From contig JAKQHS010000014.1 in the NCBI GenBank assembly GCA_029557915.1, forward strand, positions 1-36,106: a stretch of DNA of 36,106 nt, given 5' to 3'. This DNA comes from Bacteroidota bacterium. Its GTDB lineage: Bacteria; Bacteroidota; Bacteroidia; Chitinophagales; Saprospiraceae. The notes below the pieces were generated by a model. The model made no database searches. It saw only the letters and a list, made by a program, of their open reading frames with translations, and was not told the DNA's origin. The translations under genes were made by a program, and so were the position numbers. This document shows, one piece after another, positions 25,471-33,678 of this stretch (the stretch's first letter is position 1; each line of letters starts with the position of its first letter).

Positions 25471-25985
25471 TTGGGATCAAAGATAAACATATACAGAAGG
25501 ACCATGAGGATGGAAATGATAAAACTGAACAGGGTTTTGACCAGGATGGTGCCGAGTAAGGCCGGGGTAAACACTTCCATGGAAATGTAAATGAACAGAT
25601 AGCCGATCAGCATAATGCTTGCATAAGTCACAAACCAGTTTAGCCCCAGGTGGGCCTTGCTTGGGATAGGCACCCGGTTGTATCCCCCCCGGGGTTCAAG
25701 ATAGGAGAGGATGAAAGGCCTGAGAAAGCCGGTAAAGGTGGCTGCACTTGCATGCACCCCCGGGGAGTCGTAAAACCAATCCACCCCGAGCCCGGCCAGG
25801 AAACCGCCTGCGACCAGGATCCAGCGGGCGGTTTGCACCGGCAGTAAAAGGATCCAGAGGGGATAAAGGATGATCGAAATGTAATTGAAATCGCCCCAGT
25901 TGAGATGGACCTGTTTGAGGACCAGTACCTGGAAAAAAAACAGGAAAACCAGCCGCAACCCATGCCTAAACCCGATGGAATTCAT
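25467..25985 (-). CDS. mreD: Rod shape-determining protein MreD
   Basis: The 172-residue integral membrane protein has about five hydrophobic helices (LRLVFLFFFQVLVLKQV, YISIILYPLWILLLPV, and a C-terminal SFIISILMVLLYMFIFD). It carries the GLGVDWFYDSPGVHASAATF loop characteristic of Bacteroidota MreD. It links MreC and the elongation synthases in the inner membrane. It overlaps mreC by four bases at its start and mrdA by four bases at its end. Identification rests mainly on position and hydrophobic pattern, since MreD is poorly conserved. Confidence 0.93.
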   Translation of the reverse strand: MNSIGFRHGLRLVFLFFFQVLVLKQVHLNWGDFNYISIILYPLWILLLPVQTARWILVAGGFLAGLGVDWFYDSPGVHASAATFTGFLRPFILSYLEPRGGYNRVPIPSKAHLGLNWFVTYASIMLIGYLFIYISMEVFTPALLGTILVKTLFSFIISILMVLLYMFIFDPK

Positions 25986-26809
25986 TTTTGGGTATTAAAT
26001 TGGTTGAGACTGTCCAGCTCGGACTTGTGGAGGTCGTTGACTACATACACATGGTTGGTTCGGGCCAGGTCGTTAAAAAGGCGGACCTCGATGAGGTAAA
26101 AATTTTCGCCGGGCTCAATGGTGGCTTTGGTGATCTCGCCTACCGGATGGCCGGCAGGGAAATGGGAAAAACTGCTGGTGACGATGGTGTCCCCCACCCG
26201 GACGTCGGCATGTTTTGGGATTGCTTCCACATTCATGATCAGGGGGGAATTTCCCGGCCAGACCAGGTTGCCTCGGGTCGATGTCCTCTTGACCATAGCG
26301 CTCACCCTTGAATTGGAATTAAGGATGGACATTACCGTGGCGTAACGGATACCGAGGTGGGTCACAAAGCCGACAATCCCCGTCGGTTCTACCACGGTGG
26401 CGTATTTGTCAATGCCGTCCCGGGCGCCTTTGTTGATCGTCATGACGTTGTTTCTCCGTTCTATGGAATTGTTGACCACCTGGGCGGCGTGCATCACAAA
26501 CCGTTGACGGTAAACCGTATCGGTAATGGAATCCGTGATGAGGGGAGAGGCGTTCATCAGGTTGGCCAACTGGTTTTTGAGCCTGGAATTTTCTTCGGCC
26601 AGGGCGGCATTGTCTTGCCGGAGCCCGAAATATTTCCTTACCGCGTCCATCCTTTCGTAAAGGGTGCCCACAATGAGGTTCGAGGAATTGAGAAAAATGG
26701 TGCGCTGGTTTTCATTCCGGCTGACAATCAGGCGGATACTGACGAATTCCAGGATCAGAAATAAAAAAACAAAGGCATACCGGTAAAAAAAAGCAAAGAG
26801 ATTTTGCAT
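25982..26809 (-). CDS. mreC: Rod shape-determining protein MreC
   Basis: The 275-residue protein has an N-terminal membrane helix (YAFVFLFLILEFVSIRLIV). A coiled coil at about 62-95 follows (NAALAEENSRLKNQLANLMN), then two beta domains typical of MreC (MTINKGARDGIDKYATVVEP, TGIVGFVTHLGIRYATVMSI, and VGDTIVTSSFSHFPAGHPVGEI). It forms periplasmic filaments that activate PBP2. It begins 16 bases after the mreB stop and overlaps mreD by four bases, so the three genes should be translated from one message. Confidence 0.96.
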   Translation of the reverse strand: MQNLFAFFYRYAFVFLFLILEFVSIRLIVSRNENQRTIFLNSSNLIVGTLYERMDAVRKYFGLRQDNAALAEENSRLKNQLANLMNASPLITDSITDTVYRQRFVMHAAQVVNNSIERRNNVMTINKGARDGIDKYATVVEPTGIVGFVTHLGIRYATVMSILNSNSRVSAMVKRTSTRGNLVWPGNSPLIMNVEAIPKHADVRVGDTIVTSSFSHFPAGHPVGEITKATIEPGENFYLIEVRLFNDLARTNHVYVVNDLHKSELDSLNQFNTQK

Positions 26810-26825
26810 ATTCCGGCCTCAAAGA

Positions 26826-27857
26826 TCAGACACTTTTCCGGTCAATCAAAAAAGAATAACGGTCTGAGTTTTTTAAGGCGAGTCCTGTACCTCTGACCAC
26901 GGCGCGAAGCGGGTCGTCCACCACTTTTACCGGTAATTTGGTTTTGGCGGAAATTCTTTTATCCAGGCCGCGCAGCAAGGCGCCGCCCCCGGTCAGGTAA
27001 AGTCCGTTTTTATAAATATCGGCAGCCAGTTCAGGCGGAGTGGATTCGAGCGCTTTCAGGATGGCGTCTTCTATTTTGGCGATGGACTTGTCCAGGGCGG
27101 TGGCGATCTCGGTATGCCCGATGGTGATCTGCTTGGGAATGCCGGTCATCAGGTCCCGGCCGTTTACCGGGTAATCTTCCGGGGCGTTTTCCAGCTGTTT
27201 TAAAGCGGAGCCCACGTTGATTTTAAGTTGTTCGGCGGTCCTTTCACCGATCAGGATATTATGGGCTCGTTTCATGTACTCCATGATATCGTAGTTGAAT
27301 TCGTCGCCGGCGGTACGGATGGACTGGTCGGTCACGATGCCTGACATGGCGATCACCGCGATTTCCGTGGTGCCGCCACCGATGTCGATGATAATATGGC
27401 CAACCGGTTCCTCCACATCCAGCCCGATGCCCAGGGCGGCGGCCATGGGTTCATGGATCAGGTAGGTTTCCTTGGAGTCCACATGGTCGGCCGAATCAAA
27501 GACCGCCCTTTTTTCCACTTCGGTGATCCCGGAGGGGATGCAGATCACCATCTTGAGGTGGGTAAAAAAGCTTCTTTTGGTGCCGATCATATTGATCAGC
27601 CCTTCTATCAGTTTCTCTGCCGCCTGGAAATCGGCGATCACGCCGTCTTTCAGGGGTCTCACGGTTTTGATGTTTTCGTGGGTTTTTTCATGCATCTGCA
27701 TCGCCCTGGATCCGACCGCGATGGTTTCCCCGGTCTTCCGGTTGATGGCCACAATGGAAGGCTCGTCGATCACGATCTGATCGTTTTGCATGATCAGGGT
27801 ATTGGCCGTTCCAAGGTCTATCGCCAGCTCCTGTGAAAAAAAATTAAACCATTTCAT
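26826..27857 (-). CDS. mreB: Rod shape-determining actin homologue MreB
   Basis: The 343-residue protein has the actin-fold ATPase motifs: phosphate 1 (AIDLGTANTLI), phosphate 2 (IIDIGGGTTEIAVIAMSGIV) and the adenosine motif (LYLTGGGALLRGLDKRISA). It polymerises under the inner membrane and guides lateral wall synthesis, so this organism is expected to be rod-shaped or filamentous. It is the first gene of the mreBCD-mrdA-folA unit. The upstream gap of 151 bases contains a TATATTTG -7 element. The length and sequence are normal, with no missing motif. Confidence 0.98.
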   Translation of the reverse strand: MKWFNFFSQELAIDLGTANTLIMQNDQIVIDEPSIVAINRKTGETIAVGSRAMQMHEKTHENIKTVRPLKDGVIADFQAAEKLIEGLINMIGTKRSFFTHLKMVICIPSGITEVEKRAVFDSADHVDSKETYLIHEPMAAALGIGLDVEEPVGHIIIDIGGGTTEIAVIAMSGIVTDQSIRTAGDEFNYDIMEYMKRAHNILIGERTAEQLKINVGSALKQLENAPEDYPVNGRDLMTGIPKQITIGHTEIATALDKSIAKIEDAILKALESTPPELAADIYKNGLYLTGGGALLRGLDKRISAKTKLPVKVVDDPLRAVVRGTGLALKNSDRYSFLIDRKSV

Positions 27858-27949
27858 TCGTAATGCTTATCCCTATTATAATATCCTTGCAAAAACTTTG
27901 CCTAAAATTTTAACTTTCAGAAATTCACAGGATTGAAACGCAAAGGAAG

Positions 27950-27957
27950 CAAATATA
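27950..27957 (-). promoter_or_regulatory. Putative -7 element of the mre operon
   Basis: The minus strand reads TATATTTG, a perfect TAnnTTTG, 92 bases before the mreB ATG. No matching TTG is seen 19-21 bases upstream, so the assignment is tentative. It would give a leader of about 85 bases. Confidence 0.35.
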
Positions 27958-28008
27958 TTAGAAATTAGGCCAGAGATAATAAATTTAATTCCAAAGATTT
28001 AAAGAAAA

Positions 28009-29265
28009 TCAGCTCACCTGGACCAGGCTGAGGTCTTTTTCCTGAAAATAATGAATAGCCAGGTCCCGGAGTTCTTCCGGGGTGACTTTTTCCACCCCGT
28101 CCACCAGTTTTTGGTAAGCCCCAAGCCCCCCTTCGAGTGAGAGGGTGCGGATGAGTTCTCCATAGGCAAAGGCATTTTCAAAATAATGCAGGAAACTGCC
28201 CCGGAGGTAATTTTTGACCATCCTCAACTCCCCGCTCCCTACAAGCCTGGTTTGCAATTTTTCGATCTCCTGCCGGATGGCCTGCAGGGCCAGTTCGCTC
28301 CTTTCTTTGTCCACCTCCGTGGAGATCAGGAAATATCCCCCATAAAGGAAGGTATCCAGCGAAGAATAGATATGATAGGTCAGGCCTTTTTTTTCCCTCA
28401 GGTTTTGCATCAGCCTGGACCCGTAATATCCGCCAAGCAGGGTATTAAGCACAAACATTTTTACATAATCCGGATGGTTCCGGCGAAAAAGGACCCTGCC
28501 CATCCGGATGGAGGACTGGACCGCGTATTCCAGGCTTATCCTGTTTTGGGAAGGCAGGGGCAGTTTGCGGCTTGGGATATGGGGCCTGCCGTGGCCTTCA
28601 TTCAATTCGACAGAGCCCAGCACATGGGCTACCAGGTCCCGGGTTTGAAGAGAAAACTGCCCGGATAAAAAGATTTTGCACCTTTTCATGTCATAATGTG
28701 ACCGGTAGTGGGAAATCAGGTCCTCCCGGTGGATTTCTTCGATGCTTTCCACTGTACTGTTGTATCCGTAAGGATGACCGGGACCAAACAGGATTTCGGT
28801 AAACTTCCGGTAAGCCACTACATCCGCACGGGTCATATCGCTCCTCAGTTTTTCGACTTGCTGCCTTTTATACAGCCGGAGTTCACCCTCAGGGAAAGAG
28901 GGGCTGCTGAGCATTTCGACCAGGAGGGGCAAGACCCTTGGAAGGTATTTTTCCAGCACAAAAAGTTTGATGCCGCAGGTATCGATATAAAAATCAAAAT
29001 TCAGCGAGGAGCCCCAGTAGTCGAATCCTTCGGCCAGGCGGGTGGCAGATCGTTTAAGGGTGCCCCCTTTTATCCCCTGCAGGGTGGCGGAGGCAAGTCC
29101 GATTTTATCCTCAAATGGGCGGCCGGCGGGGAAGGTGAGTTCCAGTTTGAGAGCCGGGACCAGTCCTCTGTTAAGCGGGTAAAATTCGGCTTTATTGGCT
29201 AAAACCAGTTTTTCGAATTTGGGTTGAGGGACGGAAAATGGATTTCCTGCGGGCAGATAGCGCAT
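28009..29265 (-). CDS. M16-family peptidase-like protein, non-catalytic subunit
   Basis: From the ATG at 29265 the protein has 418 residues and the two-domain M16 fold. The N-terminal domain has LELTFPAGRPFEDKIGLASATLQGIKGGT, but the zinc motif HxxEH that should follow is absent (ATLQGIKG stands in its place). The C-terminal domain keeps the substrate-binding Arg and Tyr (GSRLMQNLREKKGLTYHIYS). It therefore matches the inactive partner of heterodimeric M16 proteases; the catalytic partner is not in the window. The frame extends to a GTG at 29298, but a promoter -7 element lies between the two starts. There is no clear signal peptide. Confidence 0.88.
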   Translation of the reverse strand: MRYLPAGNPFSVPQPKFEKLVLANKAEFYPLNRGLVPALKLELTFPAGRPFEDKIGLASATLQGIKGGTLKRSATRLAEGFDYWGSSLNFDFYIDTCGIKLFVLEKYLPRVLPLLVEMLSSPSFPEGELRLYKRQQVEKLRSDMTRADVVAYRKFTEILFGPGHPYGYNSTVESIEEIHREDLISHYRSHYDMKRCKIFLSGQFSLQTRDLVAHVLGSVELNEGHGRPHIPSRKLPLPSQNRISLEYAVQSSIRMGRVLFRRNHPDYVKMFVLNTLLGGYYGSRLMQNLREKKGLTYHIYSSLDTFLYGGYFLISTEVDKERSELALQAIRQEIEKLQTRLVGSGELRMVKNYLRGSFLHYFENAFAYGELIRTLSLEGGLGAYQKLVDGVEKVTPEELRDLAIHYFQEKDLSLVQVS

Positions 29266-29277
29266 TGGATTGGCAGG

Positions 29278-29285
29278 CAAAAATA
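29278..29285 (-). promoter_or_regulatory. Putative -7 element of the M16-like gene
   Basis: The minus strand reads TATTTTTG twelve bases before the ATG at 29265. It lies downstream of the GTG at 29298, which argues for the ATG start. No good -33 box was seen. Confidence 0.4.
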
Positions 29286-29523
29286 GAGGGTATTGCACAA
29301 TTCCTGTCGCTCAAATGATGGAGGATCCCTGGAATTCATCTTTTTAAGGATTACGCTTACGCTGTTTATTATTCTCATGGGGCCGTGGGCCGGTTGAACC
29401 CAGCCGCGGCCTCGCTATTCGGCCCGGGACTCTATGGAAATTTTTTACCTGCCTGAGCAGGCAGACGGGTCCTTAGTTCTTTCTCAAGAGAGATGTCCCG
29501 GGAGAACCGGGAGTCATTAAAGA

Positions 29524-29554
29524 TTGGCTGCCTTCGGGGTTTTGGTTAATTTTG
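29524..29554 (+). promoter_or_regulatory. dnaN promoter
   Basis: TTG at 29524-29526, a 20-base spacer and TAATTTTG at 29547-29554 match the Bacteroidota housekeeping promoter. Transcription would start near 29560, giving a leader of about 20 bases before the ATG at 29580. Confidence 0.6.
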
Positions 29555-29579
29555 CCCCCGAATTAAATAATCCGCCTTC

Positions 29580-30701
29580 ATGAAATTCAGCGTCTCCTCA
29601 GCCGAACTGCTCAAACAAATTCAACTGGCCGGTGGTGCGATCGGCACCAACCCGGTCCTTCCCATCCTGGAAGATTTTCTTTTCCAGGTCAAAGGAAAAA
29701 TCCTGACCATTCAATCCACGGACCTGGAGACTTCGGTAAAAACGGAGATGGAGGTCAAATCCGACCAGAATGGGGCCGTGGCCATTCCGGCCAAGATCCT
29801 GATCGACACCCTGAAATCACTGCCGGAACAACCGGTTACTTTTTCCGTGGATACAGCCACTAACAGCATAGAGATCACTTCGAGTTATGGCCGTTACCGC
29901 CTCGCAGGCGAAAACCCCGGGGAATATCCCAGTTTTCCATCCACGGTCACCCAGGATACGGTCAAAATCAACTCCGGGATCCTGCACGACGCTTTTCAAA
30001 AAACCTTGTTTGCCACCAGCAGCGATGAGCTCCGGCTGGCCATGACCGGCATCCTGGTCCAGCTGGATTTCAACAAAATCATCTTTGTCTCCACCGATGC
30101 GCATAAGCTGGTCAAATACGTATTCCAGGGGGTGTCCAGCGATGTAGCCACCCAATTTATCCTTCCCAAAAAAACCTGTTCCCTGCTGAACAACATCTTG
30201 CCTCCGGATACGGAAATCGAAATCTCCTTCAGCAAGTCAAACGCTTTCTTCTCTTTCGGTCACAGCCTGCTGGCCTGCCGGCTGGTTGACGCAAAATACC
30301 CGGACTATAACGGGGTCATCCCGGTGGACAATCCCAATGTGCTGACGGTCAACCGGACCCAATTGCTGCAATCCCTGAGGCGCATCGCCATCTATGCCAA
30401 TAAAACCACCAACCAGGTAGCCCTGCAGGTGGATGAAGGCAGCCTGACCATCACCAGCCAGGACCTCGATTTTTCAAATGAAGCGACCGAACAACTGGCC
30501 TGCACCTTTAATGGAAAACCGATGTCCATCGCTTTTAATGGTAAATTTCTCATTGAAATGCTGAGCGTGATGTCCACGGATGAAATCAGCATCCGCCTTT
30601 CCACTCCCAACCGGGCGGGCATCCTGACCCCCGCTGAAGAGATCAAGGGACAGGACCTGCTGATGCTCATCATGCCGGTACTGATCAACCAGGGCCATTG
30701 A
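29580..30701 (+). CDS. dnaN: DNA polymerase III beta subunit (sliding clamp)
   Basis: The 373-residue protein has the three repeated clamp domains of about 120 residues. Recognisable stretches are AGGAIGTNPVLPILEDFLFQV, YRLAGENPGEYPSFP, RLAMTGILVQLD, FVSTDAHKLVKYV, CRLVDAKYPDYNGVIP and the C-terminal LLMLIMPVLINQGH, which supplies the hydrophobic pocket and end of the clamp. It forms a dimeric ring that tethers DNA polymerase III to the template. It is not next to dnaA, which is common in Bacteroidota. It has its own promoter and is followed by nadD on the same strand after 108 bases. Confidence 0.98.
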   Translation: MKFSVSSAELLKQIQLAGGAIGTNPVLPILEDFLFQVKGKILTIQSTDLETSVKTEMEVKSDQNGAVAIPAKILIDTLKSLPEQPVTFSVDTATNSIEITSSYGRYRLAGENPGEYPSFPSTVTQDTVKINSGILHDAFQKTLFATSSDELRLAMTGILVQLDFNKIIFVSTDAHKLVKYVFQGVSSDVATQFILPKKTCSLLNNILPPDTEIEISFSKSNAFFSFGHSLLACRLVDAKYPDYNGVIPVDNPNVLTVNRTQLLQSLRRIAIYANKTTNQVALQVDEGSLTITSQDLDFSNEATEQLACTFNGKPMSIAFNGKFLIEMLSVMSTDEISIRLSTPNRAGILTPAEEIKGQDLLMLIMPVLINQGH

Positions 30702-30809
30702 CATGGGTCCCTCCAGGGTCCCGGCAAGGGTAATGGATCCTGAGCTTTCCCATACCGGGGAAAGAGGGTCCAATAAGAATAAACCTTGTTTCCCATCCAG
30801 CCGCGGTAA

Positions 30810-31382
30810 ATGAAAACGGGCCTTTTTTTCGGATCTTTCAACCCGGTGCATACCGGCCACATGATCATCGCCAATCACATGGCTTACCACATCGATCTGC
30901 AGCAGGTCTGGATGGTGGTTTCTCCGCACAATCCTTTAAAACCTTCCGCCGGCTTGGCCAAGGATTACGACCGGCTGCATCTCGTACAACTGGCCATCGG
31001 GGACAATCCGCGCCTCCGCGCGTCAAATGTGGAGTTTTCCCTGCCCAAACCTTCCTATACCATTGATACCCTCACCTACCTGAAAGAAAAACACCCAGAA
31101 CATGAGTTTGTGCTGATCATGGGCGGGGACAACCTGGCCACCCTGAACAAATGGAAAAACTATGAAAAGCTGCTGGAATGGTACGAGATCTACCTGTACC
31201 GGAGACCCAGGGTTGAGGATGGGCCATTCATCCATCACCCGCATGTGAAACTGGTGGAGGCGCCCCTGATCGACCTTTCCGCAACCTATATCCGGGAATG
31301 CATCAAAAAGGGGTTGAGCGTTCAATACCTGGTGCCGGATACCGTGTACGAATATCTCAGGGGATCGTCTATGTACAGGTGA
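30810..31382 (+). CDS. nadD: Nicotinate-nucleotide adenylyltransferase
   Basis: The 190-residue enzyme converts nicotinate mononucleotide and ATP to deamido-NAD in NAD synthesis. It has the nucleotidyltransferase motif GSFNPVHTGH (8-17), the substrate loop VVSPHNPLKP, the MGGDNLATLNKW segment and the late LSATYIRECI corresponding to the conserved ISSTxIR motif. The length is typical. The ATG at 30810 starts the first beta strand directly. It is probably transcribed with dnaN, or from an unrecognised promoter in the 108-base gap. Confidence 0.96.
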   Translation: MKTGLFFGSFNPVHTGHMIIANHMAYHIDLQQVWMVVSPHNPLKPSAGLAKDYDRLHLVQLAIGDNPRLRASNVEFSLPKPSYTIDTLTYLKEKHPEHEFVLIMGGDNLATLNKWKNYEKLLEWYEIYLYRRPRVEDGPFIHHPHVKLVEAPLIDLSATYIRECIKKGLSVQYLVPDTVYEYLRGSSMYR

Positions 31383-31482
31383 AAAGGCTTATCCGGGAAC
31401 CAGTATCAGCGATAAGGGGAGGTCTTTTTATTCAGTAGAACCGGTTCATAACGCGAGCGCAGGAGAGCACAGATTTTTATTT

Positions 31483-32343
31483 TTACTTCTTCAACTTGAC
31501 CTTGTAAATATCTCCCGGTCTTCGATGGCCGGCAGGAAACTGGTCCACCACTCCCGGACGCTCGGAAGTGAAGTAAAGCCATTGCCCGTCGGCTGATATG
31601 AAAGGAGCGAATTCAGCAAAGGATGAATTTATTTCAGGGCCGAGATTTTCGGGTTTGGACCAGGTATTAAATGCGAGGCGATGGGAGATAAACAGGTCTG
31701 CGCTGCCTGAACCCTTCAATTGCCCGGAAACAAATACGATAAACGATTCATCCGGCGCCACGGCCGGATTGCTGAGCCGGATGGAATCCGGAACCGGGAT
31801 CTTTGCCTTATGGATCACCGCTTCCCCGGATTGTTTTAATGAGGTAAAATAAATGCCGGAAGCAGGTCCTGTCATTCTTGTAAAATACAGATTGCCGTTT
31901 CGGGCCAGGGAACAATAGATCTCATCGTGTACCGTATTGATCGCGCTGGGGAGGGGGGCCGGCTGGCCCCATTTCCCTTTTTTGAAGGATACGCTCCAAA
32001 GGTTGAAACCTGGAGCCAGGCCGGGATGGGCCCGGTCGGAGGAAAAGTAAATCGTTTTACCATCCGGGCTTATGAAAGGATCGATGTCCCAGGCCGGGGG
32101 CTCAGTAAAGGAAATCATTTCAGCGGGCAACCATTTTTTGGCCCTGCGAACGGATTGCATCAAGCTCATTCGCATACGGGAAGAGTCCGTCCGGTTGAAA
32201 AGGATCAGGTTTTCATTCCGTGGAAGACTGGCTCCAAATTCGGGATCCCGGCTGTTGAGGTTTCCGGGCTGAAGCAATTGGGGACTTTGCCCGGAAAGCG
32301 ATATTACGCTGCAAAGGAAAAGAGAGAGGATTTGGATTCGCAT
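31483..32343 (-). CDS. Secreted PD40 beta-propeller protein
   Basis: The 286-residue protein has a signal peptide (ending SLSGQ). Several PD40/WD40-like blades follow: DIDPFISPDGKTIYFSSDRA, NPAVAPDESFIVFVSGQ and FAPFISADGQWLYFTSERPG, with GDIYKVKLKK at the end. Such proteins often sit at the outer membrane next to OmpA-like or outer-membrane proteins. Here the divergent neighbour is an outer-membrane-like protein, but no OmpA domain is fused. The role is unknown. A TAATTTTG element lies four bases before the ATG at 32343. Confidence 0.85.
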   Translation of the reverse strand: MRIQILSLFLCSVISLSGQSPQLLQPGNLNSRDPEFGASLPRNENLILFNRTDSSRMRMSLMQSVRRAKKWLPAEMISFTEPPAWDIDPFISPDGKTIYFSSDRAHPGLAPGFNLWSVSFKKGKWGQPAPLPSAINTVHDEIYCSLARNGNLYFTRMTGPASGIYFTSLKQSGEAVIHKAKIPVPDSIRLSNPAVAPDESFIVFVSGQLKGSGSADLFISHRLAFNTWSKPENLGPEINSSFAEFAPFISADGQWLYFTSERPGVVDQFPAGHRRPGDIYKVKLKK

Positions 32344-32347
32344 CGGG

Positions 32348-32355
32348 CAAAATTA
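32348..32355 (-). promoter_or_regulatory. Putative -7 element of the PD40 gene at 32343
   Basis: The minus strand reads TAATTTTG, a perfect match, ending four bases before the ATG. Transcription would begin at or within the start codon, so the mRNA may be leaderless. Confidence 0.4.
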
Positions 32356-32465
32356 TTACCTGAGCTCTCCGTCCGAATAACCCATCCGGCGGGATTAACT
32401 TTTTGGTAAAAGAGGCAGGAAGCTCCCGCAGGCGAGAGACGGCCCAAGACCCTGCCCATACGCAA

Positions 32466-32496
32466 TTTGGAATTTTAAAAATTTTTTCTAAATTGG
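32466..32496 (+). promoter_or_regulatory. Putative promoter of the outer-membrane-like protein gene
   Basis: TTTG at 32466-32469, 19 bases and TAAATTGG at 32489-32496 (one mismatch to TAnnTTTG) lie just before the ATG at 32514. Confidence 0.4.
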
Positions 32497-32513
32497 TTTT
32501 TCAATCACACGCT

Positions 32514-33677
32514 ATGAAAACAGTCCCTGCTTTCCTCCTTGTATTTATATTTTATTCCATGGGGCATACCCAGGCCCTATTTGAGCAGGGTTACCTGGTG
32601 AATTTAAGCGGCGACAGCATTCCCTGCCTGATCAAAAATCAGGACTTGAAAAAAAATCCACAGCGTTTTGAGTATAAACTGACCGGGGAGAGTCCGGTGC
32701 AGACCGGGGACCCGCACAATACCCGGGCTTTTGGCATCGGCCGGGAAGTAAAATTTATAATGCAGGAAGTGGATGTCGATGCATCCAGCGATGAGATTGA
32801 GGACCTGGATTTGGAAAGAGCCCCCCGGTTTTCAAGGGAAAAAGTATTCCTCAGGGTACTCCTGGAGGGCAAGGGCTCCTTATATGAACTGGATCGGCGG
32901 CACAATGTCCGTTATTATATCATGAACGGCCAGGGTCTGATTGAACCCCTGGTTTACAAGGCCTTCCAGGTTCCGGGGAAGGGGGTGGCTTATAATTTCA
33001 CCTACCGGAGCCAATTAAACCGGGAGATGGCCTGTGGATCTTCTGCCAAGTCCATCCAGGATTTGAAATACGAAAGAACCTCCCTGGTAAAATATGTAAA
33101 GGACTATAATGTTTGTGCGGGCGGCGGATTCGTAGAATATGAAAAACAGGCAAGACCCTTAAAGTTTTCCGCCCGGGTGTTTACCGGGATTAATTTTTAT
33201 TCCGCGCTGATCAATCACCGCAAGGATCCAAAAACCGGGCTGAACGTAGGGGCGGAACTGGAAGCCATTTTACCGGTAAATAAATCCAAACTGTCGGTTT
33301 TCATCGCACCTGCCTACCAATCCTTCCGTTCAGACCCCGTAGAATTTTCACTGGTCACCGCGCATCTTGAACTTAGTGGGCTGGAAGTTCCCCTGGGCTT
33401 CAGATACTATTCTTATTTAAGTCCTAAGAACAGCCTGTTCCTGGAAGGGATGTTTGTTTATGACCTTTCTTTTACCAACGCGATCAAATTCAAGGAGATT
33501 ACAGTCAATGAAAACCAGGATGCCTTCGTTTATGCCTTCGGGGCAGGATTCAGAAGTTCACGGTTCACGGTACAAGGCAGGTGGTATCAAACCAGAAAAT
33601 TTACTTCTGTCCAATTGATCCCGGGCCAACTGGGCTTTGAAAAAATTTCTGTTTTCCTGGGCTACCGCCTCTTTTAA
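32514..33677 (+). CDS. Probable outer-membrane beta-barrel protein of unknown function
   Basis: The ATG at 32514 gives 387 residues with a signal peptide (MKTVPAFLLVFIFYSMGHTQ); the frame upstream to 32403 is only a leader. The first half (about 20-210) contains short strands and loops with a DUF-like pattern common in Bacteroidota (GYLVNLSGDSIPCLIKNQDL, and VLLEGKGSLYELD before a catalogue of charged loops). The second half looks like an outer-membrane barrel of alternating strands (KFSARVFTGINFYSAL, LEVPLGFRYYSYLSPKNSLFLEG) and ends with an aromatic residue (FLGYRLF), as outer-membrane proteins do. The function is unknown. Its stop codon is one base from that of the convergent dioxygenase gene. 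Confidence 0.8.
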   Translation: MKTVPAFLLVFIFYSMGHTQALFEQGYLVNLSGDSIPCLIKNQDLKKNPQRFEYKLTGESPVQTGDPHNTRAFGIGREVKFIMQEVDVDASSDEIEDLDLERAPRFSREKVFLRVLLEGKGSLYELDRRHNVRYYIMNGQGLIEPLVYKAFQVPGKGVAYNFTYRSQLNREMACGSSAKSIQDLKYERTSLVKYVKDYNVCAGGGFVEYEKQARPLKFSARVFTGINFYSALINHRKDPKTGLNVGAELEAILPVNKSKLSVFIAPAYQSFRSDPVEFSLVTAHLELSGLEVPLGFRYYSYLSPKNSLFLEGMFVYDLSFTNAIKFKEITVNENQDAFVYAFGAGFRSSRFTVQGRWYQTRKFTSVQLIPGQLGFEKISVFLGYRLF

Positions 33678-33678
33678 T

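Larger units (their letters stand above)
29266..29579. other. Divergent intergenic region upstream of dnaN with three hairpins
   Basis: No gene was found in these 314 bases. Three inverted repeats are present: a GC-rich imperfect one at 29381-29411, a perfect seven-base stem CTGCCTG-AG-CAGGCAG at 29449-29464, and a six-base stem TCCCGG-GAGAA-CCGGGA at 29496-29512. No DnaA boxes of the TTATCCACA type were seen, so this is not a recognisable origin. The hairpins could be regulatory or repetitive extragenic elements. Confidence 0.5.

Noticed and set aside
29381-29411. tRNA-like T-arm (GGTTGAACCC)
   Set aside because: No anticodon arm or acceptor stem can be built around it.
29266-29579. Replication origin next to dnaN
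   Set aside because: No TTATCCACA-type DnaA boxes and no dnaA gene; dnaN is often away from the origin in Bacteroidota.
31383-31482. Bidirectional terminator between nadD and the PD40 gene
   Set aside because: CTTATC/GATAAG can pair around a 17-base loop, but the T tract is nine bases away and the stem is weak.
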